14,268 nucleotides of DNA from NCBI GenBank assembly GCA_018432645.1, contig JAHDSP010000262.1, positions 1 through 14,268 of the forward strand, read 5' to 3'. Of the stretch, positions 1 to 9,188 are shown one piece after another (within the stretch, counting starts at the first letter, position 1; each line of letters begins with the position of its first letter). This stretch comes from Bacteroidales bacterium. Lineage in GTDB: Bacteria > Bacteroidota > Bacteroidia > Bacteroidales > DTU049. The notes below the pieces were generated by a model. It saw nothing but the letters and a program-made list of their open reading frames with translations, made no database searches and had not been told where the DNA came from. Made by a program: the position numbers and the translations under genes.

Positions 1-474
1 CAAGCTATAAATACTGTTCATCCCAATGTAGCTGTTTTAGTAATGACAGATAGAGAAGGTAATTTGCTTCTCAAACATACTGGAGAAAATAAAGTCCAAA
101 ATAGTCAGATAAAAGAGGAGCTAAAGCGAAGGGTATCAGAGAACAATTTAATATGTTTTAAACCGAACGAAGAGTTCCAGCAAGCAATAATAGAATCACC
201 AAGCAAAAAGGTATTAGTTAGACGTAAAACGAAAGGATTAACGGTTTATAGTGTAAAGATTGCAGAGAAAAAGATAAACAATTTTCTAGTTTGGATGATG
301 AGATTCAGAGGAGTAGCTACAAAGTATCTGCAGAACTACCTTATGTGGTTTGTAGTGATGAATAAGTACTTGAAAGATGAGGTAGAATCAGACATCGGGC
401 GACTATTGAACTTGTCATCACATGATAGGTGGGCGTGGGAGCGGTATTGGAGCTTGATGAAGTTGAAATATTGA
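1..474 (+). CDS. IS1595/ISXO2-like transposase, C-terminal part (5' end outside window)
   Basis: The reading frame is open from base 1 (QAINTVHPNVAVLVM...). The ATG at 43 is therefore an internal Met, and the protein starts upstream of the window. The segment FRGVATKYLQNYLMWF (about residues 103-118 of the visible 157) is the hallmark C-terminal end of ISXO2-like DDE transposases of the IS1595 family. A strand like NVAVLVMTDREGN in the visible N-terminal part fits the start of the RNase H-like catalytic domain. The catalytic signatures I would expect are not there: where relatives have an Asp-Gly pair after 'IC' this protein reads ICFKPNEEF, and the His/Asn-Ser-x-x-Lys stretch before the conserved Trp reads INNFLVW. 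About 35 further residues follow, with a Trp-rich tail. GC is about 36% by hand count, above the neighbouring genes. The family call is fairly sure; activity is doubtful. Confidence 0.75.
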   Translation, partial: QAINTVHPNVAVLVMTDREGNLLLKHTGENKVQNSQIKEELKRRVSENNLICFKPNEEFQQAIIESPSKKVLVRRKTKGLTVYSVKIAEKKINNFLVWMMRFRGVATKYLQNYLMWFVVMNKYLKDEVESDIGRLLNLSSHDRWAWERYWSLMKLKY

Positions 475-520
475 TATAATACTTAATTTTAAACAATAAA
501 AATTGTTAATTTCCTCACCC
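1..520 (+). mobile_element. Possible right part of an IS1595-family insertion sequence
   Basis: This extent is inferred from the transposase-like frame (1-474) and a short C-rich run, CCTCACCCC (512-520), in otherwise almost pure AT. IS1595-family ends often begin with GGG on the complementary strand, so about 520 is a candidate right end, followed by an AT-rich TTTTTAAA that could be a target duplication. The left end is outside the window, so neither terminal repeats nor duplication can be checked. A 6-bp inverted repeat AACAAT/ATTGTT (492-497/502-507) lies just past the stop codon. Confidence 0.3.
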
Positions 521-636
521 CTTTTTAAATCCACCTAAAATATTTCATAATATATCTTTTGTCTCCCACTTCTAATTTACAATTATTCCTTCATCCATTA
601 TTTAAAATCATTCATTTTCTATTTATTTATAATTAT

Positions 637-644
637 TAATTTTG
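637..644 (+). promoter_or_regulatory. Bacteroidota-type -7 element upstream of ruvA
   Basis: TAATTTTG matches the primary sigma factor consensus TAnnTTTG of Bacteroidota. It ends 29 bases before the ruvA start codon, giving an expected leader of about 20 bases. I see no clear -33 TTTG at the usual spacing. It probably drives ruvA and sprA together. The 475-672 spacer otherwise holds only AT-rich sequence. Confidence 0.5.
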
Positions 645-672
645 ACACAAGTTTTTAAAATTTTACATATTT

Positions 673-1263
673 ATGCTTAATTATATAAAAGGTGATATCG
701 TTTTTTTAAATCCCTCAAAAGTTGTTATAGAAACTGCTGGGATAGGCTATGAAGCTCAAATTACTTTAAATACTTATGAAAAAATAAAAGATGCTTCCAA
801 TATATCACTATTGATAAACTTAATATGGAAGGAAGATGGTCCAATACTCTATGGTTTTGCTGATGAAGAGGAAAGAGAAGCTTTCAGATTATTAATAAGT
901 GTTAATAGCATAGGTGCTAACACTGCTCGTACTTTACTCTCTACACTTACTCCGCAAGATTTATATACTGCTATTCAAAATAAAGATATCAATAAATTAC
1001 AAAAGGTTAAAGGTATTGGTGCTAAATCTGCTGAACGTATCTTGGTGGAATTAAAAAATAAAATCCCTGAAATTGAATTAACTGGAGAAAATTTATCTAA
1101 TTTAGATACTAATTTTTATCATGATTCGTTATTAGCTTTAAGGCAATTAGGATATTCTATGAAAGAAGCAGAGACAGCACTCAGTAAAGTATTAAAAAAT
1201 CATTCTAAAGATGAATATAATTCTTTAGACAAACTCATTAAACTTGCATTCAAATATTTATAA
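673..1263 (+). CDS. ruvA: Holliday junction branch migration complex subunit RuvA
   Basis: RuvA binds four-way DNA junctions as a tetramer and loads the RuvB helicase for branch migration in recombinational repair. At 196 residues it has normal family length. The N-terminal OB-fold (about 1-63) begins MLNYIKGDI and ends with LYGFADEEEREAFRLLISV, a family hallmark. Two helix-hairpin-helix motifs follow: SVNSIGANTA (about 76-85) and KVKGIGAKSAERIL (about 111-124). The small C-terminal RuvB-contacting domain (about 148-196) contains the DSLLALRQLGYS stretch. The first hairpin has Ser where many homologues have Gly (VNS rather than VSG). The ATG at 673 is the natural start because it gives the canonical N-terminus. 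No Shine-Dalgarno is present. sprA follows after 12 bases, an arrangement known from other Bacteroidota. Confidence 0.97.
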   Translation: MLNYIKGDIVFLNPSKVVIETAGIGYEAQITLNTYEKIKDASNISLLINLIWKEDGPILYGFADEEEREAFRLLISVNSIGANTARTLLSTLTPQDLYTAIQNKDINKLQKVKGIGAKSAERILVELKNKIPEIELTGENLSNLDTNFYHDSLLALRQLGYSMKEAETALSKVLKNHSKDEYNSLDKLIKLAFKYL

Positions 1264-1275
1264 ACTCGCAATATA

Positions 1276-4200
1276 GTGAAAAAAATATTCCGATTTACTT
1301 CACCGTTTATTAATAAATTATTTTTTATTTCTATATTATCTTTTTTTACTTTTTATTCCTTTTCACCAACTATTTTTTTTGCTAGTTCTCCATTAGGTCA
1401 AAATAGTTATTTCATTGGTCCCCCTGATACTTTAGATTCACTCATATATCCTATACAAGATCAGCAGATTACAGGTCCACCTCCATTGATTTCTTCCCCC
1501 TGGGATATTGTGCCCAAAAATCTCAAGGATACAATTATTTATGATCCTGCTAGTAATACTTATGATTTTCAGCAAAAAATAGGTAATATTAATTTGCGTT
1601 ATCCATATCAAATGACTTTTGATGAGTATAATGAATATGATTTTCAAAAAGCATGGCAAAGACAATGGCATCAATCTTTGGTACAGCAATCTCGAGGTAT
1701 AGGTATTTTTGATTCTCTCTTTAGGATGCACGTAAAAGATGATGGAGTCTTTGGTAGTGGCTTAATAGATATTAGACCAAGTGGTACTGCTGAAATTATT
1801 TTTGGTTACAAAGGCTATCGCAGAGACGATCCCGCCCTCACAGTTAAGCAAAGACGTTATGGCAATTTTAATTTTGATGAAAAAATTCAACTAAATTTAA
1901 TGGCTAAAGTCGGTGATAAAGTTAATTTCAATGTTAGGTATAATACAGAATCTAATTTTACTTTTGATAATCAGATTAAATTAGAATATGAAGGCAAAGA
2001 GGATGAAATTATTAAAAAAATAGAAGCTGGTGATGTAACTCTACCACTTAATAGCACTCTGATAAGTGGTAGTCAAAGTCTTTTTGGCCTTAAAACTCAG
2101 TTACAGTTTGGCAAAGCTACTGTAACTGCTGTACTTTCGCAGCAAGAAAGTGAAACTAATACTATCACAGTCTCTGGTGGTGCAGAGGTCAGCGAATTTA
2201 AAATAAATGCTCTCGATTATGAAGAAAACAAGCATTTTTTCATATCTCAATTTTTCTACAATAATTATAATAAATACCTAGAACGCTTACCTATTATTTC
2301 TAGTCCTATTAATATAACTAAAATCGAAGTTTGGATTACTAATATTGGTCCAGCTACTCAAGAAAATAGAAATATCGTAGCTTTTCAAGATATAGGTGAG
2401 TATGATCCTTATAATCAAAATGTTTTACCAAACTTCACTCCAGATGCTTATTTGCCTAGTAATAGATCTAATAATCTTTTTCAACTTATTAATACTTCAA
2501 ACATTAGAAATTTAAATGATGTAAATTCATATCTATCTTCACGAGATTTCAAAATGGGTACTGATTATGAAAAAATAGAAAATGCACGCAAGTTATCTCA
2601 ATCAGAATATACTGTGAATAGTCAATTAGGATTTGTTTCTCTCAATATCAGACTTCGTCCAGATCAAGTGTTGGCTGTAGCTTATCAATATACAGTTGTA
2701 GGCAGTGATAGTGTTTATCAAGTAGGAGAATTTTCTACTGATGGTATAGATCCTCCTAATTGTTTAGTTGTTAAATTATTAAAACCTGCCTCAGTAAATA
2801 CTAAATTACCTGTTTGGAACCTAATGATGAAAAATGTTTATTCTATTGGTGGCTATCAGATTAGTAATGAAGATTTTAGATTAAATATTATTTATAAAAG
2901 TGAAAATCTCGGTGTAGGTGCTGGGTATTTGACAGAATCTAACCTGAAATATATTCCTCTAATTAGAGTTTTAGGTTTTGATAGATTAAATATTAATGGT
3001 GATCCTGAGCCAGACGGATTATTTGATTTTATAGATAATGCAGCTACTGGCGGAGGGACTATTAATTCAAAAAATGGGCGTATTTATTTCCCTGTTGTAG
3101 AACCTTTTGGTAAAGATCTTAGAAGTAAATTTGATGATCCTAACTTGGCAAATAAATATTGCTTTGACTCTTTATATACTACTACTAAAACTGTAGCTGA
3201 GCAAATTGCTAATAAAAATAGATTTACTATTGAGGGGTCTTATAAATCTAGTGTGGGTAGTGAGATTAGTTTAAATGCTATTAATATTCCACAAGGATCT
3301 GTGAAAGTAACTGCTGGTGGGCTCCTTTTGCAAGAGAATGTGGATTATACTGTAGATTACACTATGGGACGCGTCAAAATTATTAATCAAGGAATACTCA
3401 CTTCTGGCGTACCAATAAATGTAACTGTTGAAAATAATACTTTTTTTAATTTCCAAACTAAAACTTATCTAGGTGCACATGTAGATTATAAAATTAATAA
3501 CAATTTCATCGTCGGCGGTACTATAATACATCTCACAGAGAAACCTTTTACTACTAAAGTGAATATCGGCTATGAACCTATTTCTAATACCATTTGGGGA
3601 GCAAATGTATCTTATCAGACTCAGTCTACTTTGATTACTAAAATTATAGATAAATTACCTTTTGTTAGTACTAAAGATCCTTCAAATATTAGTATTGATG
3701 CTGAATTTGCAAATTTAATTCCTGGACATAATAGAGCTATTGGCAAAGAAGGTAATTCCTTTATAGATAATTTCGAAGGAAGTATGAGTAGTATAACACT
3801 TAAAAATCCTTTTTCCTGGCAATTGGCTTCTATCCCTCAAGGACAACCAACGATTTTCCCCGAGGCAGCTGATGATTCTACTCTTGCTTCAGGATTTAAT
3901 AGAGCTTTATTATCATGGTATACTATAGATCCAAGTGTCTTTTTTAGAAATAATTCTACAACGCCACCAAATGTAAATAAAGAAATGCTTAGCAATCATT
4001 ATATGCGAGAAGTGTTAGAGTCTGAGTTATTTCCTGCTAAAGAATTTCCTAATGGCATTGTCCCTAATTTAGCTACGCTAGATTTAGCTTATTATCCTAC
4101 AGAACGTGGTCCATATAATTTTGATGCCTCTCCTACTGTGGTGTCTGCTGGCATAAATGCACAAGGTAAACTGGCAGACCCTTCTACTCGTTGGGCTGGC

Positions 4201-7200
4201 ATTATGAGGACTATCGAAACTTCTAATTTCGAAGAAACTAATGTAGAATATATTGAATTTTGGCTATTGGATCCATTTATTTATAATACCAATAGCTCTG
4301 GTGGTAAACTTTATATTAATCTCGGTGATATTTCTGAAGATGTTTTATTAGATCATAAAAAAGCTTTTGAAAATGGCTTACCTACTGGCCCAGAAATGAC
4401 AGGAGTAGATAGTACTCAATGGGGTGTAGTCCCCAAATACCAAGCTTTAGTCAATTCTTTTGATGCTAATTTAGATGCTAGAAAATATCAAGATGTTGGT
4501 TATGATGGACTATCAGATGATAATGAGAGAACCTATTTTAATAGTTATTTACAATCTATTGCTTCTTTATATGGCACTGGATCTGTCGCTTATCAATTAG
4601 CTTTGAATGATCCATCATCAGATAATTATCGTTATTTCAGAGGTTCAGATTATGATAATCTGGGTTATGATATTTTACAACGTTATAAATATTATAAAAA
4701 TTCAGATGGCAATAGTCCTACTCCAGATATGAGTAATGAATCTTATCCTACTAGTGCTACTAATAATCCTAATAGCGAAGATATCAATAGAGATAATACA
4801 CTGAACGAATTAGAAAGATATTATCAATATGAAATCAATCTGAATCCTAATGAAATGGTAATAGGAGAGAATTATATTACAGATATTTACACTGCTAGTG
4901 TTAAATTGCCTAATGGTAATTCAGAGAAAGTGAAGTGGTACCAATTCAAAGTGCCAGTAAAAAGACCCGACAAAGTTGTAGGCGATATTAGAGATTTTAC
5001 TTCTATACGTTTCATGAGAATATTTCTAAAAAATTGGAGCGATTCTGTTGTATTACGTTTCGGTACTATGAATTTAGCTCGCAGTCAATGGCGTAGATAT
5101 TCTTATTCTTTATTGCAACCAGGAGAATATTTGCCTGGTAATGAACAAAATCTGACAACTTTCGATATTACTAACTTGAATATCGAAGAAAATGGTTCTA
5201 GAAAGCCAATACCATATGTGATGCCTCCAGGATTAGAACGTGAAATCAATTATGGTACTACTAATCTACAAAAACAAAATGAACAATCTCTCTCTATCAA
5301 GGTTTGTCATTTGATAGATGGTGATGCTCGTGGTATTTTCAAAAGTACAGACTATGATTTTAGATATTATAAAAAAATCAAAATGAATGTACACTCTGAG
5401 GAGGTAGATCCATTAAATTATCCTTTAAACGATGGAGATTTAACACTATTTATTAGATTGGGAACTGATTTTGACAGAAATTACTATGAATATGAAATTC
5501 CTCTTCATCCTACTCCATGGGGTAATTACAGCTCTGATGATGATAGTCGTAAACGAATCTGGGCTGATTCTGTTGAGCTAGTATTAGATAAATTAGTACA
5601 ATTAAAATTAGAACGTAATACTATTCTACGTAGTGATGATAATGCAAATATTACACTTTTCACTCCTTATTCTGGCCAAGATGAGAATGGTAAATATACT
5701 ATCGTAGGTAATCCCAATTTAGCTGAAGTTAAAGTAATTTTAATAGGTGTACGTAATCCTAAAACTGGGACTTATCCTAATGATGATGGTAGACCTAAAT
5801 GTGCTGAAGTATGGATAAATGAATTGAGAGTAAATACTTTTGACGAAAAAGGTGGATGGGCTGCTACTGCTCGTATGAACATGGGTTTAGCTAATATAGG
5901 TAATATAATGTTTGCTACTACCTTATCTACTGCTGGCTTTGGCTCTATCGAAAAGAAAGTTTATGAACGTCAGCTGGATAATGTTACTTCTTATGATCTT
6001 TCTCTAAATCTAGATGTTGGCAAGCTTCTACCAGAGAATTTTTATTTGCGTATTCCTATGCATGTTGACTTTTCTGAAATGATAGCTAATCCACAGTACA
6101 ATCCTTTAGATCCAGATGTTTACCTACGTGATGACCTAGAAACATATGACACTGAAAGGGAAGTAGATAGTGTAAAGCGACTCGTACAATCTTATACGCA
6201 GAGAAAAGGTATTAACTTTATGAATGTCAAAAAACTAAGACCACCTACTGCTAAAGGCAATCCTAAAATTTATGATCTTTCTAATTTTGATGTTTCTTTT
6301 GCTTTCAACCAAATTTATATTCGCAATCCAGAGATAGAATACAATAAAAAGAAAGAATACACCGCCTCTATTGCTTATAATTATAACTCTAATCCTAAAA
6401 ATTATGTTCCTTTCAAGAATGTTAAATTCCTTAATAATAAATATCTGAAATTAATTGGAAATTTTAACTTTTATCTTTTACCTAAATCCATTTCACTGTC
6501 TACTGATATGTATAGACTATATGAAGAGAATAGATGGCGAAATAAATCCTCCAATTTAGTAATTATTGAACCAAATTTTATTAAAAATTTTACCTGGAAT
6601 AGAAATTATTCTATAAAATATGATTTAACAAGAAATTTGCGATTAGATTATACTGCTAATGCTAATGCACGTATAGATGAGCCACCAGGTAGAATAGATA
6701 AAAGAGATAGCGATTATAGAGAAAAACGAGATTCTATCATTAGAAATATTACAAACTTTGGTAGAATAACTAATTTTAATCAAAGAGTACAAGCTAACTA
6801 TAACTTGCCTCTCACATATATTCCTATTTTAGATTGGATGAATGCATCTGTGCAATATACGGGTAACTATACATGGACAGCAGCACCACTATATAAAGAT
6901 TCTACAGGTGAATATACAGAGTACCCATATGGGAATAATTTACAAAACAGTCGTACTTTTTCTTTTAATGTTAATGGCAATTTCAATAGATTATACTCTA
7001 AAATTAATTATTTGAAAAATATATTGAGTCCACCCCCTCCTACTCGTCAGCAAGAGGAAGATTCTACTCAAAAAGGGCCATCTATTGGTAAACAGATTTT
7101 AGATAATGTTTTACGTTTCTTGATGATGACTAAAAATATAAGTATTAATTATTCTGTTTCTGATGGTAATATGCTTACTGGGTATAGAGGTGAACCCCAA

Positions 7201-8478
7201 GCTCTCGGAATGGAATTTAAAAATATGACACCTGGATGGGGATATGTATTTGGTTGGCAAGAAGATATAAGAGACAGATTAGTTGCTAATGATTTATTTA
7301 CTAAAGATACTACTCTGAATACTCCTTATATTACCAATTATTCCGAAAATTTAAATATTAGAGCTACCTTAGAACCTATTAAGTATCTTTCTATAAATAT
7401 TACTGCTATTAAAAACCAAACTTGGAGCAATAGAGAATATTTTAGATATAATGGAAGTGAATTTACATCATATACACCTATCACTACAGGTAGTTTTAGC
7501 ATGTCTATTATTAGTACTAAAACATCTTTTGCTAAAAATGCTAAAGATTTCTCTAATAAGAATTTCAAAATGCTTCTAGATATTCGTCCAGATATAGCTG
7601 TAATGGTAGCTCAACGTAGTCCTGTGTGGAATGGAACTTTTGTTACAGATTCTATTTCTGGAATATTATATCCTGATGGTTATGGACCTACTTCGCAGAA
7701 TGTGTTAATTCCTGCATTTCTAGCTGCATATACGGGGCATAATCCCGAGAAATATGTTAAAACTATTTTCCCTTCTATTCCTTTGCCTAACTGGAGAATA
7801 AGTTATACAGGATTAAATAAAATTGATTTATTAAAAAAATATTTTTCTTCTGCTACAATCACTCACGGATATACATCCAACTATACAGTAGGCTCATTTG
7901 CTAATAATCCATTATTTTCTGATCCAGACGCAGATGGCTATACAACAGTGAGAGACGCTCTGCACAATTTCTTACCACAATATGAGATCTCTCAAGTGTC
8001 GATATCAGAAAATTTTAATCCTATCTTAGGTATACAATTAAATTGGATAAATAGCCTAGTGACTACTCTAGATTGGAAAAAATCTCGAAATGTTGCTTTA
8101 AATACATCTAATGTACAAATAACTGAAATTAATACTACTGAATGGGTGATAGGCGTAGGTTATAGGTTCAAAGACTTGAGTTTCGATATTCGCACAGGAG
8201 GACAAACTAGAACTATTAAAAGTGATTTAAATCTCAAAGCTGATGTGTCTATAAGAGATAATATTACAATACTAAGACGCATAGTAGAAGAGGTAAATCA
8301 AGTAAGTGCAGGACAAAAAATAATCTCGATTAATCTGTCAGCAGACTATCAATTTTCGAAAAATATCACCTTGAGGGCATTCTTTGACCAAATAATTAAT
8401 AATCCACATGTGGCTTCTCAATATTATAATACTTCAACTAATTTCGGTATAAGCATTAGATTTTCACTAGCAATGTAA
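1276..8478 (+). CDS. sprA: T9SS outer-membrane translocon SprA
   Basis: SprA is the giant outer-membrane beta-barrel (36 strands in the Flavobacterium structure) through which type IX secretion substrates, including gliding adhesins, leave the cell. The protein is 2400 residues, normal for the family. A basic-hydrophobic signal sequence with a long Phe/Leu/Ile run (about 1-36) precedes the mature part. Family landmarks are GIGIFDSLFRMHVKDDG (from 141), the RPSGTAEIIFGYKG segment, FIDNFEGS (829-836), QDVGYDGLSDDNE (1072-1084), DINRDNTLNELE (1169-1180) and EVWINELRVN (1511-1520). The end, NFGISIRFSLAM, is typical of a final outer-membrane strand. The start is GTG at 1276: there is no upstream in-frame ATG after the ruvA stop, and the signal peptide begins exactly there. 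The frame is intact throughout. Two EF-hand-like acidic loops are present (1169-1180 and 2216-2227). No other T9SS gene is in the window. Confidence 0.96.
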   Translation: MKKIFRFTSPFINKLFFISILSFFTFYSFSPTIFFASSPLGQNSYFIGPPDTLDSLIYPIQDQQITGPPPLISSPWDIVPKNLKDTIIYDPASNTYDFQQKIGNINLRYPYQMTFDEYNEYDFQKAWQRQWHQSLVQQSRGIGIFDSLFRMHVKDDGVFGSGLIDIRPSGTAEIIFGYKGYRRDDPALTVKQRRYGNFNFDEKIQLNLMAKVGDKVNFNVRYNTESNFTFDNQIKLEYEGKEDEIIKKIEAGDVTLPLNSTLISGSQSLFGLKTQLQFGKATVTAVLSQQESETNTITVSGGAEVSEFKINALDYEENKHFFISQFFYNNYNKYLERLPIISSPINITKIEVWITNIGPATQENRNIVAFQDIGEYDPYNQNVLPNFTPDAYLPSNRSNNLFQLINTSNIRNLNDVNSYLSSRDFKMGTDYEKIENARKLSQSEYTVNSQLGFVSLNIRLRPDQVLAVAYQYTVVGSDSVYQVGEFSTDGIDPPNCLVVKLLKPASVNTKLPVWNLMMKNVYSIGGYQISNEDFRLNIIYKSENLGVGAGYLTESNLKYIPLIRVLGFDRLNINGDPEPDGLFDFIDNAATGGGTINSKNGRIYFPVVEPFGKDLRSKFDDPNLANKYCFDSLYTTTKTVAEQIANKNRFTIEGSYKSSVGSEISLNAINIPQGSVKVTAGGLLLQENVDYTVDYTMGRVKIINQGILTSGVPINVTVENNTFFNFQTKTYLGAHVDYKINNNFIVGGTIIHLTEKPFTTKVNIGYEPISNTIWGANVSYQTQSTLITKIIDKLPFVSTKDPSNISIDAEFANLIPGHNRAIGKEGNSFIDNFEGSMSSITLKNPFSWQLASIPQGQPTIFPEAADDSTLASGFNRALLSWYTIDPSVFFRNNSTTPPNVNKEMLSNHYMREVLESELFPAKEFPNGIVPNLATLDLAYYPTERGPYNFDASPTVVSAGINAQGKLADPSTRWAGIMRTIETSNFEETNVEYIEFWLLDPFIYNTNSSGGKLYINLGDISEDVLLDHKKAFENGLPTGPEMTGVDSTQWGVVPKYQALVNSFDANLDARKYQDVGYDGLSDDNERTYFNSYLQSIASLYGTGSVAYQLALNDPSSDNYRYFRGSDYDNLGYDILQRYKYYKNSDGNSPTPDMSNESYPTSATNNPNSEDINRDNTLNELERYYQYEINLNPNEMVIGENYITDIYTASVKLPNGNSEKVKWYQFKVPVKRPDKVVGDIRDFTSIRFMRIFLKNWSDSVVLRFGTMNLARSQWRRYSYSLLQPGEYLPGNEQNLTTFDITNLNIEENGSRKPIPYVMPPGLEREINYGTTNLQKQNEQSLSIKVCHLIDGDARGIFKSTDYDFRYYKKIKMNVHSEEVDPLNYPLNDGDLTLFIRLGTDFDRNYYEYEIPLHPTPWGNYSSDDDSRKRIWADSVELVLDKLVQLKLERNTILRSDDNANITLFTPYSGQDENGKYTIVGNPNLAEVKVILIGVRNPKTGTYPNDDGRPKCAEVWINELRVNTFDEKGGWAATARMNMGLANIGNIMFATTLSTAGFGSIEKKVYERQLDNVTSYDLSLNLDVGKLLPENFYLRIPMHVDFSEMIANPQYNPLDPDVYLRDDLETYDTEREVDSVKRLVQSYTQRKGINFMNVKKLRPPTAKGNPKIYDLSNFDVSFAFNQIYIRNPEIEYNKKKEYTASIAYNYNSNPKNYVPFKNVKFLNNKYLKLIGNFNFYLLPKSISLSTDMYRLYEENRWRNKSSNLVIIEPNFIKNFTWNRNYSIKYDLTRNLRLDYTANANARIDEPPGRIDKRDSDYREKRDSIIRNITNFGRITNFNQRVQANYNLPLTYIPILDWMNASVQYTGNYTWTAAPLYKDSTGEYTEYPYGNNLQNSRTFSFNVNGNFNRLYSKINYLKNILSPPPPTRQQEEDSTQKGPSIGKQILDNVLRFLMMTKNISINYSVSDGNMLTGYRGEPQALGMEFKNMTPGWGYVFGWQEDIRDRLVANDLFTKDTTLNTPYITNYSENLNIRATLEPIKYLSINITAIKNQTWSNREYFRYNGSEFTSYTPITTGSFSMSIISTKTSFAKNAKDFSNKNFKMLLDIRPDIAVMVAQRSPVWNGTFVTDSISGILYPDGYGPTSQNVLIPAFLAAYTGHNPEKYVKTIFPSIPLPNWRISYTGLNKIDLLKKYFSSATITHGYTSNYTVGSFANNPLFSDPDADGYTTVRDALHNFLPQYEISQVSISENFNPILGIQLNWINSLVTTLDWKKSRNVALNTSNVQITEINTTEWVIGVGYRFKDLSFDIRTGGQTRTIKSDLNLKADVSIRDNITILRRIVEEVNQVSAGQKIISINLSADYQFSKNITLRAFFDQIINNPHVASQYYNTSTNFGISIRFSLAM

Positions 8479-8505
8479 GCAACCTATTTCTATGGATAAA
8501 TTCTC

Positions 8506-8522
8506 TTTCATAAAGCATGAAA
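8506..8522 (+). terminator. Weak hairpin after sprA
   Basis: TTTCAT and ATGAAA form a 6-bp stem around the loop AAAGC, followed by ATATTTTTC. It lies 28 bases after the sprA stop in a convergent spacer, so it may terminate sprA. The stem is short and AT-rich, so support is modest. Confidence 0.3.
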
Positions 8523-8556
8523 ATATTTTTCTATGAGGTGGATTTTAGATTATTAT

Positions 8557-8574
8557 TAATTTTGTTAAAAATTA
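8557..8574. terminator. AT-only hairpin between convergent sprA and the clp operon
   Basis: TAATTTT (8557-8563) pairs with AAAATTA (8568-8574) around the loop GTTA. Lying 26 bases beyond the stop of the DUF4294 gene on the minus strand, it could end the clp operon transcript. It has no GC pair and no long U tract, so it is only a candidate. The same bases read TAATTTTG on the plus strand, but no gene follows in that direction. Confidence 0.28.
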
Positions 8575-8600
8575 GTAACATAAAGGTTAAATCTTTTATT

Positions 8601-9188
8601 TCATAATTGCCCATTCTCTATGAGAGTTACGATTATTTCTATATTACGATCTTTACCATTAGGGTCATAAGTTTCTTTTAAATCTAACCCAAAAATTCTG
8701 GCTATCCCCTGATAAAGAGAAGTGAGAAAACCGCCACGATAATCTTTAATTAAATTATAAGATGTCTTACTTGTTTCTCTATAAACCAATTTTATCAATA
8801 TTTTACCTTGTGTGCGAGTGAGATTTCTTATATCTTTTTCATATTGTGCACGTAATTCTTTTTCTAATCTATTTTTTTCTTTTTCTAATTCTTTAGGATT
8901 ATTAATAGTATTGAGATATTTATTAATTTCATTTACTTTATTTGCAATCAATTTAGCATAAGGATATGCTTTTTTCACGTCACGTACCAATTTTGTATAA
9001 GCAATATATTCTTTATTTGTGCCTTCAAATTTATAATAATAATATGTGATAGTATCCAATGGCAAATAAGGCAATGTATCACCATGATAAACTATAGCTT
9101 TAATAGGTAATTGATCGGCATTATTTTGTGCATTAAGGTTAAAAACTAAAAAAAAAAGTGGAATTAAAAATAATTTATTAGATTTCAT
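8601..9188 (-). CDS. Exported DUF4294 family protein
   Basis: The 195-residue protein has a classical signal peptide ([19 protein letters not shown], cleavage likely after Ala20 before QNN), so it should be exported. The mature part shows the hallmarks I associate with the Bacteroidota family DUF4294: [17 protein letters not shown] (about 64-80), a charged and probably coiled-coil stretch (about 98-120), [10 protein letters not shown] (125-134), RET and TSYNLIK (137-148), RGG (151-153), GIARIFG (161-167) and YDPNGKD (174-180). Biochemical function is unknown. The ATG overlaps the clpX stop as ATGA (9185-9188), so translation is probably coupled to clpX. It is the last gene of the clpP-clpX unit. 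An exported protein here is odd, because ClpXP acts in the cytoplasm. Family assignment is from recalled motifs and is fairly secure. Confidence 0.85.
   Translation of the reverse strand: MKSNKLFLIPLFFLVFNLNAQNNADQLPIKAIVYHGDTLPYLPLDTITYYYYKFEGTNKEYIAYTKLVRDVKKAYPYAKLIANKVNEINKYLNTINNPKELEKEKNRLEKELRAQYEKDIRNLTRTQGKILIKLVYRETSKTSYNLIKDYRGGFLTSLYQGIARIFGLDLKETYDPNGKDRNIEIIVTLIENGQL

Noticed and set aside
7338..7568. Minus-strand frames inside sprA (also at 1438-1731 and 3271-3456)
   Set aside because: All are antisense to an intact sprA frame with family motifs, and none has a promoter element or recognisable protein.
8557..8564. TAATTTTG on the plus strand as a promoter
   Set aside because: No plus-strand gene follows before 11413, and the bases are half of an AT hairpin, so a chance match is more likely.
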